From: Syncephalis plumigaleata
Taxonomy: Eukaryota > Zoopagomycota > Zoopagomycetes > Zoopagales > Piptocephalidaceae
DNA: 26,801 nucleotides
Direction: 5' to 3'
NCBI GenBank assembly: GCA_025201365.1
Contig: JAIXMF010000174.1
Location: 1 to 26,801, forward strand
Below are positions 9,659-20,600 of the stretch, piece by piece. Both the position numbers and the translations under genes were made by a program. Each line of letters opens with the position of its first letter. Position 1 is the first letter of the stretch. The notes under the pieces were generated by a model that worked only from the letters and a program-made list of their open reading frames with translations, made no database searches and was not told where the DNA came from.

Positions 9659-9720
9659 CCATTCAATTTGCAATAATACTAGTTATTATCCGAGTACAAA
9701 TTACACCATTTACTATGAGA

Positions 9721-10850
9721 TTAAGGTCTATACGCTGGAAGTGTACCAAATCCTGGTTGACCATGATTTCCTTGCACTAGTAATGCTGGCATATTACTAC
9801 TTGGTGCCTGATAATCCGGTGGAATATCCGCCTCTCCCTTTGGTGTAATGAACAAATCCGAATATCGTTCCATATACATCTTTACTACAGGCACAGTAAT
9901 CGTGCCCTTATCGGCAATACCTGCTAGAATGCTAAAGAATTTGTTGTTAATCTCTGTCACTTTACCCTTCCTATTCGTAAAGATAGACGAAGGGAGTTCC
10001 GAGAAATCATTCGATATCACATCGGAGAGATCCGTGTATTTCAATAGTCCGTTATTATCGCATGCTTTATCGAGTAAATAGGTTAATCGATGGAGAAAAA
10101 AGAAACTAAGCGATACAACGTGTATGATGTACTTGCCTTTCTTCAGTGCACCTTGAATAAGCCATTTCCTAAGCAACATATAACGCGATACTGGTAGGAA
10201 GAGGAATAGGATTAATGACTACTTGCTATTGACACTTCTTTCGCGTATGCTCACCATCAATCACTTGACCGGCTAGCTTTCTTTCTTCATCTGATCTATC
10301 GTAATTGCGCTTAGAATCGGCTACTGAACTCGAGCATTGCCATGTAGTCATGTAGCAGATGAAACCACCATGGCTAAACAAATATTTAACATCTGGGAAA
10401 TGGCCCTTAATCTGAGGCGATGGAATGTCGTTACCCTTGCCAGCTATGTACTATTCAATGTATTGAATTGTCAACGCTGTTCACGTAGCAACCTATCTAC
10501 CCTACCTTTACTATCTGGAATGGTGCATATTTGTTATTATCGTTGCCACATATGATTTGATTGCCAGTGGTGGGTGGTACACCACTATTATAGGGTACAC
10601 CGATTGCCGCGAATCCTATTTTCTCGTTAAAAAGGACTTTTTCCAACTTGAAATTGATCGCTTCCTGTAGAGCGGATTGTTTCAAGTATTTATCCAGCGA
10701 ATCGACTTTATCTAATGGATGATATCAACGAACTAAGAACGTAATCGATATGGCATAATAGCACTTCTTACTGGGCATGCTTTGTACCATTGAAGCAAGT
10801 GACACAGCAGTTGCTACAATAGTTACAAATAATTTGGCGTTTGACAACAT
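9721..10850 (-). CDS. Secreted protein of unknown family
   Basis: Four exons, 10850-10772, 10711-10506, 10450-10255 and 10190-9721, with GT-AG introns and phases 1, 0 and 1, encode 316 residues. The ATG at 10850 gives a good signal peptide (MLSNAKLFVTIVATAVSLAS, cleavage near VQS-MP); an earlier in-frame start codon would add 24 residues without a signal. The mature part has four Cys (ICGN, FICYM, WQCSS, KACDN), a hydrophobic segment at about 181-194 (YIIHVVSLSFFFL), a charged middle (SKRNYDRSDEERK) and a Pro/Gly-rich end (GNHGQPGFGTLP). I do not recognise the family and see no kinase motifs, although the gene lies beside two secreted kinase-like genes and shares their plan of a signal peptide in a short first exon. 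Joint role with them is speculation. Confidence 0.75.
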
Positions 10851-11629
10851 CTTGGTGGGATGTAATCGTCTAAGGAAAGGAAGGTAAGGTTGCGTTAATT
10901 GTAGTTCGATGAGGAATGACAAAAGAGATATGGAGAAGGGTTTAATGACGACTAGCCGCTAACTAGTGTTCGATCTTTATAGTGGATTTCATGGCATAAT
11001 AGTCTCCTCATTTAAACAGCCGATTGCAGTATTTATGGCAATCTCGTTTCAAGTTGACATCGATTGGTATACATTCAGTAATTGTAATTCTAAATACAGT
11101 GTCATTAATCCTATTGGGAAAATCCCACATTTAACACTTTGCTGATTGGATCGAACAATCATCATGATCCTATGTCAAATGATGATTTATTTAAAACAAA
11201 TCAATCCGCATTCATACGATAACAACAAGCTAGAGTAAATACTAGTTGATGTATTTGTTTCTAGATAGTTGTAGCGGTATAATAATACATCGGTATATAG
11301 TGTATCCTGTTCGCTTCTGTCCACTTTCCATTCTACTCTAACCTACGCATTGTTGGATCTAGCGGTGGATTCGAAGGAACGAATAGAATGCGAACACGGA
11401 TTAGTATATGCCAATATTGTCTGCTGATGACCAACTGGCAGAGTATGGCCAGATTGGACAGATACCAGGCATACATCGAATGTATACATGATTTCTACAG
11501 GGTTTTGATTTCATAATCAGATGATCCTTGAAAATATAATGCGCCATTAAATGTAAGATGTATGAGTGTGTAATAAAGTGAGGTAACGATTTTACTTTTT
11601 TATTTTATTTCTTTCGTAATCTTAACGTT
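10851..11629. other. Intergenic, divergent promoters of the secreted gene and DUS3
   Basis: 779 bp between divergently transcribed genes. AT-rich, with several ATCATTTGA/ATCATGATC-like words but no repeat, RNA gene or credible open frame. The 40 bp before DUS3 are T-rich (TTTTACTTTTTTATTTTATT), common near fungal transcription starts. Confidence 0.5.
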
Positions 11630-14606
11630 ATGACACTCGATTCAACTATGGAAGCCACAGGAGAACGACAAAGAATCAAAGGTGTCGCGCCTATTAAGGA
11701 AGAGTAGGTTACGCTAGACTGACTCGTATAAAGGCATTAAACGTGTTTGTAGATATCTTCTCTATAAAGACCGAAAGGAAGTGGGTATACCCGAGAACGA
11801 GGCATCGTCTAAAACCGTGACGGAGAATACTACCACCACAGCGACTCCATCAACCGAGGTTGCCGAGACAAGCAATGACACCGCTAACAACAATAGCAAC
11901 AACAGTAATGAAGCAAGTGGTGGTAAAAAGCGTAAACGCGAGCGTGGTCAAGTGAAACTACGAGGCAAAGCGCATAGTAGTGATAAGTTTCAAGTAAGTT
12001 GTAGTTGAACAAACAGCTACGCGATAGGAGCATCGATGCTAACAGAGTATTTGATATGCTAGCTATGCAAGCATGTTGCTAACAATACAACATGTACTGC
12101 GGGCGAGCAGTAAGTAACAGTAATCATAACATTGGATATTGCCACTTTTCGATACTTACTCTATGTGATTCATAGTTGTCGATTTAGCCATGATATCAAG
12201 GAGTATATCGCGAAGAAAGGTGAAGATATCGGAGATCGATGTGTTAACTTTGAATTATTCGGAAAGTAAGTATGAATGATCATGTATAATATACAGTATA
12301 CAGTATACGATGTGTATATCGACTAACAAAATGATATAGATGTCGATTTGGTATTCGATGTCGGTATGCAGGCGCACATAGTAAAGAAGATGGCGAACAA
12401 ATAGTCAATGAAGAGGTATGCTACACGTATGATACCTATTAAGAAGCAAGCATGACCAATACAATGATGATTGAATAGAAAATGGCACAACCTGAACCTC
12501 CCGTCAAGAATGGTGTTCCATTTGATATCATGAAACAACTTCGTACGAACAGTGCAAGTATAATCTAACAAGTAGTTATTCCGCTAATTAACTAACCAAT
12601 ATACATGTATGCATATAGTACCCACTGCCTAATACAAAAAGAATACTTGATCAACAAATGAAAGAGTTGAAAGAAGCGGCAGCATCGTCCAATGCTGCTA
12701 AACCAGCAGAATCGATTGATATGCTATTGAATAATAGTACGAATGCCCCCACCTCGGAGGATCAACCCATGCAGCCTATCGAGAATGAACAAGTCACCGT
12801 TGGTGATGTGGGACCTGATGTGCCGTTGCGTGAAGTGGAGAAACGTTCTATCGACTTTAGAGGAAAGACCTACCTGGCACCATTGACTACAGTGGGTAAT
12901 CTACCATTCCGACGTATTTGCAAACGATTTGGCGTAGATATTACATGCGGTGAAATGGCCATGGCTACCAATCTACTTCAGGTAAGCGTAATGAACTCGT
13001 CTCTTTCCTTCTCATTATTCATACGATAACAGGGTCAACGAACGGAATGGGCATTGACTAAGCGTCATTATAGCGAGGATATATTCGGTATACAAGTGTG
13101 TGGCAATCGACCAGATCCACTCATTCGTCTAGCTGAAGTTATCGAGAATGAATTACAAGTCGATTTTGTTGACATTAATCTTGGTTGTCCCATGGAGATG
13201 GTCTATAAACAAGTGAGTTCATGTTTGTTAATTATTATTGTAATGATTTACTAAACAAGTATACCTGCTTTCCATCTAAATGAATAGGGTGCCGGTAGTG
13301 GTCTAATGGAAACTGCCGGTAAATTGGGTCGTATCGTACGTGGTATGAATCAGGTGAGGAGTAATTATTTTACATGATATTAGTACAAAATATACTACAA
13401 TATAAATTAATCTCAAGTTATTGGTAGATACTAAGCTGTCCATTGACCGTTAAATTCCGTATGGGTGTTTTCGATAATAAGAATATTGCGCATAAATTGG
13501 TACCAAGATTTGATAGCTGGGTAAGAGTTTCTTCTTTCTTTTTGAATAGAAGTTATTCATTAATAATTACATTAAACTTACGAGAATCATGTTGTATTTT
13601 ATAGGGTTGTGCCTTGGGTACAGTATGTGACAATGGTTATGTAATTTATTCAGTATCACAATGACTTATCTCTCTGTCTATGTCTATACATCTGTATGAT
13701 TAGCTGCATGGTCGATCAAGACAACAGCGCTATACACGTCGTGCTGACTGGGACTACATTCAAGAGTGTAATGGCCTGCGTACGAATATGCAATTCTTTG
13801 GCAATGGCGATGTTCTATCCTACGAGGAATATTACGAGCATTTGGAAAAGGAGAAAGTCGATGGTATTATGATAGGACGGTAAGAAGTGATAATGAATGA
13901 TGTTGAACAAGTTATTAACTTGTTAATGAATGAACAAATAATAATGATTAGTGGTGCATTGGTAAGCTACTTGTTATTTATTGAATGGAGAGACATTGCT
14001 CTAACTACATGAAATAGATTAAACCATGGCTGTTTGATGAGATTAAAACACGTCGTCATTGGGATATTTCCTCTAACGAACGTCTCGATATAATGCGTGA
14101 TTTCTGCAACTATGGATTGGAACACTGGGGATCTGATACTCAGGTGAGCGTCATAGAAAGTAGATTGTTATACATTTGTATAGCTAATAAATCAATATGT
14201 ATGTGTATGTCGATATTAGGGTGTTAATCAAACACGTCGTTTCTTATGCGAATGGCAATCTTTCCTTCATCGGTAAGAACAAGTAGATAGATGGATATAG
14301 ATGAATATAATTGACTAATAATAATGATAAATGGCATTAGATACATTCCAGTTGGATTACTTGAAGTGTTGCCACAACGTATTAATGATAGACCACCAGC
14401 ATTCCAGGGAAGAAATGAATTGGAAACATTATTGGCCAGTCCTCGAGCTAGTGATTGGGTCAAGATCAGGTAAGTAGACTAAGTGAACATCATTACTAAT
14501 TGATCATTAATACATTTGTACTAGTGAAATGTTCTTGGGACCATCACCAAGCGATTTTAACTTTATACCAAAACATAAAGCGAATGCCTATGATGTGGAA
14601 GGCTAA
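11630..14606 (+). CDS. DUS3: tRNA-dihydrouridine(47) synthase Dus3, complete
   Basis: FMN-dependent enzyme that reduces U47 in the tRNA variable loop. Seventeen exons: 11630-11703, 11753-11993, 12063-12109, 12176-12265, 12340-12415, 12479-12553, 12619-12981, 13033-13212, 13288-13353, 13428-13520, 13605-13622, 13704-13879, 13952-13961, 14018-14143, 14220-14272, 14341-14469, 14525-14606; 632 residues, close to family length. The N-terminus has the Dus3 signature [10 protein letters not shown]. Two CCCH zinc fingers follow (C107, C116, C122, H126 and C143, C152, C158, H164). The TIM barrel opens with [20 protein letters not shown]; the catalytic Cys is C374 in [11 protein letters not shown], and [23 protein letters not shown] and MIGRGALIKPWLF are typical. 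Exons 11 and 13 are only 18 and 10 nt. Intron 6 uses a GC-AG boundary. A poly(A) signal AATAAA is at 14628. Very sure. Confidence 0.97.
12554..12618 (+). other. GC-AG intron (DUS3 intron 6)
   Basis: Exon 6 ends ACGAACAGT and the intron starts GCAAGT, the standard GC donor. The only alternative GT donors nearby (12552 and 12558) give a phase that runs into a stop in the next exon, whereas GC-AG joins LRTNS to [10 protein letters not shown] in frame, as in other Dus3 proteins. Confidence 0.85.
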
Positions 14607-14863
14607 TGGAATAATGAGAATAAGCGTAATAAAATCTTGATGAATAGTCGTTGATATGAATACACTAGATTGATTGTGTATGTTACTAGCATCTCTTCTG
14701 CTAAAGAGAATGATTTGTGTAGATTAAAATAACATTGTAAATACAAAAATGTTACTAGTATCTCATTTTATTATCATCGCTTTATTCTATCTATCTATCT
14801 ACTGCAGTTACTCGTTAGTCTTTCGTGCAATATTACATAGCAGTATTGTCTAGTTGGTGTATC

Positions 14864-16256
14864 ATGTCAGATTCAGCAATTCCAAACTTGAAAGATACTG
14901 AAGAGAACGAGCAAAATAACAATAACCGTGATAACAATGACAATTCTACATTACGTAAACGTTCGTCTTCAGACGTTGAAGCTACTAATGACGATGCAAA
15001 TGACCTAGAAGAAAGCAGATACAAGAAACGACCATTATTATCGACAGATTCAGCGTCAGCATTAACTAATGACGAAACACAACAGGTAACACCTAGTGAT
15101 AGTGCTGGTATATTGTCAGATTCAAGTAAGACAACAGCGACGACGACTGCTACGACTGCTACTGCTGCTACTGCTGCCACCACCACTATTATTTCAGTTA
15201 CTTCACGCAAAACTACAGATAGTCAACAGGTGACCTCGACTACTGCACCTATTCCGTTGCCATCTACACTTGAGGCCACACTATTCGGTGGTAGGCCAGT
15301 CGATGATATGTTACATGTAGTATCGGATTTTATAACGCGTTACATTACTCGATCACATCTTGAGGTAGGCAGCTTAGTATCTAATAGATCATTTAGGATA
15401 ACAATGATCACCTACGTTAGATTGAACTTAAATTTGGACGATTAGTCGATAAACAGACAGGTCAACGTATACACTTGCCTGTTATCACAGAAACAGGTAG
15501 ACAAAGAAAATAGTTATAGCTAGTATCTAGTAGAGTTGTTGATCGATAGATTGTGTGCAGTAATCGCGCCTGGCGAGGATAGATGGATGCGATTCGAATC
15601 GAATATGCCTGCGGTAAATGATAAGCAATCCTTGATTGTCACTTTCATCGATCAATTAGTAATCGATAGACTAATAATAAATATCCATGTAGGAATGGCA
15701 TCAACATCTTAATACGCGACTTAATCGAAGGGTGGAGGAAACACAACAAACGAACTATCGAGTAAGTAGACAGCAACAGTGATGATAATAATGATACTAA
15801 TAATGATACCAATATTGATTAGGGTCATCGTCTTAGTTATCGACGTGTGCCCGAGTGTGATCGTTTCTATCCGGATGAATTGGGTCGGATACGCGTGTCG
15901 GTAGATTGGGAGACAAAGAAAGTTCTACCGAATGGTATTGTACGAAAGAATCGACTAGATAATCTACAGATTTACTCGCCGTTCAGTCCATTTGATTTTC
16001 GTATCTCTATTAATGAAGAAATACCAGGCGAGTATACTTTATTGAAATGATAATGCATACTCAATGAATACTAACGACAACCTCGCTTTTATTATGCAAT
16101 GTATAGTTGAAAAGATGCCCAGCGGTGAATGGGTCTCGGAGCGTAGGAAGAATCGTATCAGTTATAAGCATCAGCATTGTCAAGTGGATCTCACACAAGT
16201 GACTACAGAACGAGTGAGTATAACGGCATAGTTACTAGTTTGTATCGCGTCGAATG

Positions 16257-16296
<40 letters not shown>

Positions 16297-16476
16297 ACTG
16301 TGCTCCTCTGTATGGTATCGTTGTAGAACGTGACCACCCACGAATTAGAACTTGAGCTTTGGGATATCCCAGCATTGCAACGAGAATATCAACGTATGAA
16401 GCGACGTGAACATAACGTGTTCTCTGACCTAGTACGCGTCTTCATCGACAACGCTCGTGCAATGGCGAGAACTTGA
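14864..16476 (+). CDS. CET1: mRNA 5'-triphosphatase, capping enzyme beta subunit (Cet1 type), complete
   Basis: Removes the gamma phosphate of nascent mRNA 5' ends, the first capping step, in the nucleus. Seven exons: 14864-15364, 15421-15496, 15561-15613, 15693-15761, 15823-16027, 16107-16213, 16327-16476; 386 residues. The first about 140 residues are disordered (Asn/Asp/Ser/Thr rich with an Ala/Thr repeat); ATG at 14864 is the first. The metal-dependent tunnel domain begins at LEIELKFGRLVDKQTGQRI, with an ExE metal pair split across exon 1/2, then RFESNM, the KNRLDNLQIYSPFSPFDFRISIN segment typical of the family, RISYKH, and the second Glu cluster HELELELWD near the C-terminus. Tunnel-type triphosphatases occur in fungi and some protists, not animals or plants. 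Intron 5 is GC-AG and intron 6 carries an (ACT)n repeat. AATAAA lies 5 nt after the stop. Confidence 0.95.
16028..16106 (+). other. GC-AG intron (RNA triphosphatase intron 5)
   Basis: Exon 5 ends ATACCAG and the intron starts GCGAGT and ends TATAG at 16106. Using the GT three bases on (16031) gives an in-frame TGA at once. GC-AG yields NEEIPVEKMPSG, in keeping with the family. Confidence 0.8.
16257..16296 (+). repeat. (ACT)n microsatellite inside an intron
   Basis: Thirteen perfect trinucleotide units in the sixth intron of the triphosphatase gene. The array ends CTACTAACTG, so its last unit forms a consensus-like CTAAC branch site about 32 nt before the acceptor at 16326. Confidence 0.9.
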
Positions 16477-16480
16477 TTTG

Positions 16481-16498
16481 AATAAAATCGATTTTATT
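16481..16498. promoter_or_regulatory. Perfect palindrome containing the triphosphatase poly(A) signal
   Basis: AATAAAATCGATTTTATT is an exact 18-bp palindrome starting 5 nt after the stop codon. It presents AATAAA on both strands; only the plus strand gene ends here. Confidence 0.5.
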
Positions 16499-16645
16499 AC
16501 AGTTCATTATTAATGTTTTCCACACGCCGTACACACACATTCGCGTTTTAATAACAGATCGCTTCTTTCAATTCGTCACTCGTTCGTGTTGACGCTTCTT
16601 TTCCTCTCATTTTGTCTACTCTTCTTTTTAGATCGTTTTGCTAAT

Positions 16646-17493
16646 ATGGCTGAACATCTCGCTTCCATCTATGGTACAGAGAAGGACAAGTAAGTACTAG
16701 TGATGGCTATCGTTATTTACAGTCCATACTATGCACATACATATATATAGATATGCTAATCGTATCCCTTAAATCAACAGGGTTAATTGCTCCTTCTACT
16801 TCAAGATTGGCGCATGTCGACACGGAGAACGTTGCTCGCGCAAGCATGTTAAGCCTAATTTCTCGCAAACTATCTTGATCGCCAACTTTTATCAGAATCC
16901 CGCACTTGATCCTAATTGTAAATTGGATGCAGAACAGTTACAAGCACATTTTGACCTATTCTACGAGGATATCTTTATGGAATTCTGCAAATATGGAGAG
17001 GTAGAAGATATGCGAGTATGCGATAATGTTGGCGATCATCTAGTCGGTAATGTTTACGTACGCTTTGCCTATGAAGAAGATGCACAACGCGCGATGGAAG
17101 AGCTGAATAAACGATTCTATGCTGGTAAGTAGCATAACAGCAACAATGATATGACTGATAGTAACTATAATCTCTATTATAAACAGGTCGACCGTTGTTT
17201 GTTGAACTATCGCCAGTACTGATTTCGCTGAGGCTTGTTGTCGACAATACGAGAATGGCGAGTGTGATCGCGGTGGTTTCTGCAACTTTATGCATCTACG
17301 TCATCCGGGTCGTGCCATTCGACGAGAACTCGAGGAAGCACAACGATTATCGGTACGTGAAAAACGATCAGGACATAAATCGCGTTCGAAATCTCGTTCG
17401 AGGTCACGCTCACCATCATCGCATCGTCATCATCATCACCACCATCATCATAGTGGTAGTACTCATAGTCATCGTAGTAGTAGTAATCGATAA
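16646..17493 (+). CDS. U2AF1: U2AF small subunit (U2AF35), with one frame break
   Basis: Recognises the 3' splice-site AG in early spliceosome assembly. Exons 16646-16689, 16781-17124 and 17187-17493. MAEHLASIYGTEKDKVNCSF matches the family N-terminus almost residue for residue. CCCH finger 1 is C18, C27, C33, H37; the UHM (RRM-like) domain contains VCDNVGDHLVGNVYVRF and ends RPLFVELSPV. There the frame breaks: the expected Thr-Asp-Phe after SPV needs one more base near 17218-17220. After a shift the normal sequence resumes (DFAEACCRQYENGECDRGGF, finger 2, then an Arg/Ser tail with a run of eight His) to the stop at 17493. Allowing for the missing base the protein is 231 residues. No splice option repairs it: the other frame has a TGA inside exon 3. 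Since U2AF35 is normally essential, a consensus error is likelier than a dead gene. Confidence 0.92.
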
Positions 17494-17670
17494 TCTTCCA
17501 TTCATAGTCAATTCTATACGAATCAATATATCTATATCAAAATATAAATATAAACGTAAAATAAACATGATGATTTCAGTAGTATATGAATTTATTAAGA
17601 ATTACGTAATAATCACTAAGTGTTATATAGAATTTCACCATTTCTTTCTTTCTTCCAATTGCTAGTGCTA

Positions 17671-20600
17671 CTAATAGCGAACACGCATAGTAGTCTGTCC
17701 TTGAGCACGCTCCTTACTTGATAGATACATGTCACCATCCACGATGGCTGCATTAACACTACGTGCTGCTCGTTTAATTAGACCATCCCAATGCTCATCA
17801 TAGGATAGGTCTCGATATTACCGACGATAACGAGTAGACGGCGAGCACGCGTGATAGCAACGTTCAATCGACGCCAATCACTTAAAAAGCCTATTGTGCC
17901 ATTGACATTAGCACGTACCGTACTCATGATAATAATGTCCTTCTCTCGTCCTTGGAATCCATCTACGGTGTGCACCTCGAGTGTCTCCTCTTCACTCAAC
18001 ATGGAGGTTGACATTGCTCCATTACCGAGACGACGTACGTCACCACTACTATTATTGTTATTCATCGTTGATAATGAGTGACGATAAGAAGAAGAGGAGG
18101 AGGAGGAAGCCCACCATGTCGATGATTATTCGCAGATGGCAACGCTACTCGTAGTTTCTTGAGTAGGCGCGAGTCATCTTGTACAATATCATGAATGATT
18201 CGACGTTGTTCCGCGTAGGGTGTAATAATACCAATGTGCTTCATGGATAAATCGGAATTGTGATCGAATAGATCGTATATCAACTCCATGACCACTTTGA
18301 TCTCTTCTTCATTCTTGACCGATTTCGTACTTGCTCTTTTCTCGCACTTCGTTTCAAATCGATAAATAGCACGGGTGGCAAGACGGCACCTGCCATACCA
18401 CTACCAGGTAGACCGGGTAGGGCGGTAGGAATGGTACGGGTCGATCAAGCGGTTGAATACCATCACGTAGACGACCATCGTAGAACATTTCACTAGGAAT
18501 GGCACAAATACCGGGATGCATACGATATTGCGTTTCTAACATGACACTCGGCACCTCTATAATGATGATGGAGGGGGAGAAAAGTAGCGTGAATAACCCG
18601 TATAATATGATATCAATACGAATGAGCAATAAGAACAATGAAGCTTACCTCGTCGTAGTAAACGATCGAATAATGATAGACTAAGTCCTTGTCGTCCTGC
18701 CTCACCGCTCATAATCACCGGTGGCAGCTGACAATGATCACCCACAATAATCGCGTGTTGTGCTCCTTTAGCCAAGGGAATAATACATTCAGGTTCGGTA
18801 CATTGAGATCCTTCATCAATAACCACTAATGAGAAACGATAACCCTACATATATATGAATATTAACAAATATGTAAATATATGTAATTACTAAGAATTAC
18901 CTTTAGTTGACCTGATCCTGCACCAGTACATGTGGCACAGACAACAGGACCTTGATCCAGAATATCGCTGGCTATCTTCATACTCAAATGACGTACAGTA
19001 CTGGATGCCTTCTTAATATCCTTCAATACTATAACATCCTTATTAGTATGTATACATTGATCGCTTAGACTATAATCACGAATAGACTTACCTCGACTAG
19101 GTTGACGACCATTGTTGCCATACTTATTCATCTTTCTTAATGCCTCCCAACTTTCTTGACATTCCTTCAACTGACTATACTCAGGATGCTCTGCCATCTT
19201 GGCATCCATCGTGGCATGTTGTAAATCGGATCGAACACGTGCCGCCACACCAGTACGAATTGCATTAACACCGGCATTGAGTAGACCCTCAAGTACTAGT
19301 AGATGAATATGATGATTAATCAACTATCTATTGGCTAGTTTATCCCTTTCTCCTCTTTACTTGCTTACAATTATCTACGGCAACATTTGTTTTGGCACAC
19401 ACTAGAATCGGTATACGTCCATCGGTTAATTCACGTACAATTTGTACTAATTTCACAGTAGTCTAATAAATCAATCAATTAGAAGTTAATGAATAAATGA
19501 GTGATATTATAAACATGATTATTCATCATTTCTATTACCGTAGTTTTGCCTGTACCAGGTGGCTATTAACATACACACATATATATAAATACACATGATA
19601 GATTAGCTAGTATTAGTATAGGAATGATATAAACACTTACACCAACAATGAGTGAGAATCGATTGCGTAATGCCAACTTTACAGCGGATAACTGTGAATG
19701 ATTCAAGCCTTTTTCTTGCTTTCTTTGTTCGTGTCTACCCTCATTGTTACCATGTCGATTAGAAGGTGCAAGGATCGATTGTTCACTCTCTGAACTATTG
19801 ATCCAATCTAGTAAACGTGGATATTCATTGAATATATCCGATGGTTTACCTATAATAGTAGATATTGATCATACTCGTCATTAGATATATACTATGAATA
19901 CGAGATTGTTCTTCATTCCTTACCAGCTAGTGCTCTCGTATCATGCGACACAAGTACATCCTTCAATGTGGTACCAATAAATAGGGAGCCTTCATTCTTG
20001 AGTGCCCGTGGATTGTCCGCCTTCATCAAGTAGTCTCCTTCTAGATCATCACCGCGTTGCTCTTGATGACGCCGTTGCTTCTCTTGTCGACGAGCACCTC
20101 GTTCACGTACATCTTTACCGCTACCCTCTTGACACAGTGAGAGTAGAGCTTTCTCAATTCTATAAACAATAAGTGTTAGTATTATAATACACGTATAACA
20201 ATAATAATGCCACTTACCTTTGATAGGGCAACGACGAGAATGCCTGATCAATTCGCCAAGAACCTTCATCGATATCGGGTGGCACTTCTCGTGTTACCAC
20301 GCGTAACTCTCTTGGTGTCTTCTCCAACACGGTAACTTCGAATGCGTCCCTCTCCATGGGATGTTCTCGACTGATCTTTAACATGTCACCTTGCATAAAT
20401 GACATATACGGTAGATTGTGACCCCTTCTCGTGCGGAACACGAGTAGGTACATGCTGTAGAACTTGTCCTCCATTGTACCTATCATGTCAAGTAGAACGA
20501 GTCCTTCCTCGATAAGACGTTCCATACCCCATTCATTAAGTCTCACTTCCATTTGATTCTCTTCCTCTTGTAATTCCATATCATTCAATGCCAAGAAACT

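Noticed and set aside
10337-10555. Plus-strand 72-codon frame
   Set aside because: Antisense to exons 2-3 of the secreted gene at 9721-10850, whose spliced model has better support.
11365-11385. GGATTCGAAGG word resembling a tRNA B box
   Set aside because: No A box, acceptor stem or cloverleaf could be built around it.
14833-15210. Minus-strand Val/Ala-rich 125-codon frame
   Set aside because: Antisense shadow of the Thr/Ala/Asp-rich disordered start of the triphosphatase.
17790-17822. Very short intron (about 29 nt) at the helicase 3' end instead of a frame break
   Set aside because: Far shorter than any other intron here (minimum about 49 nt) and it would join in the wrong phase.
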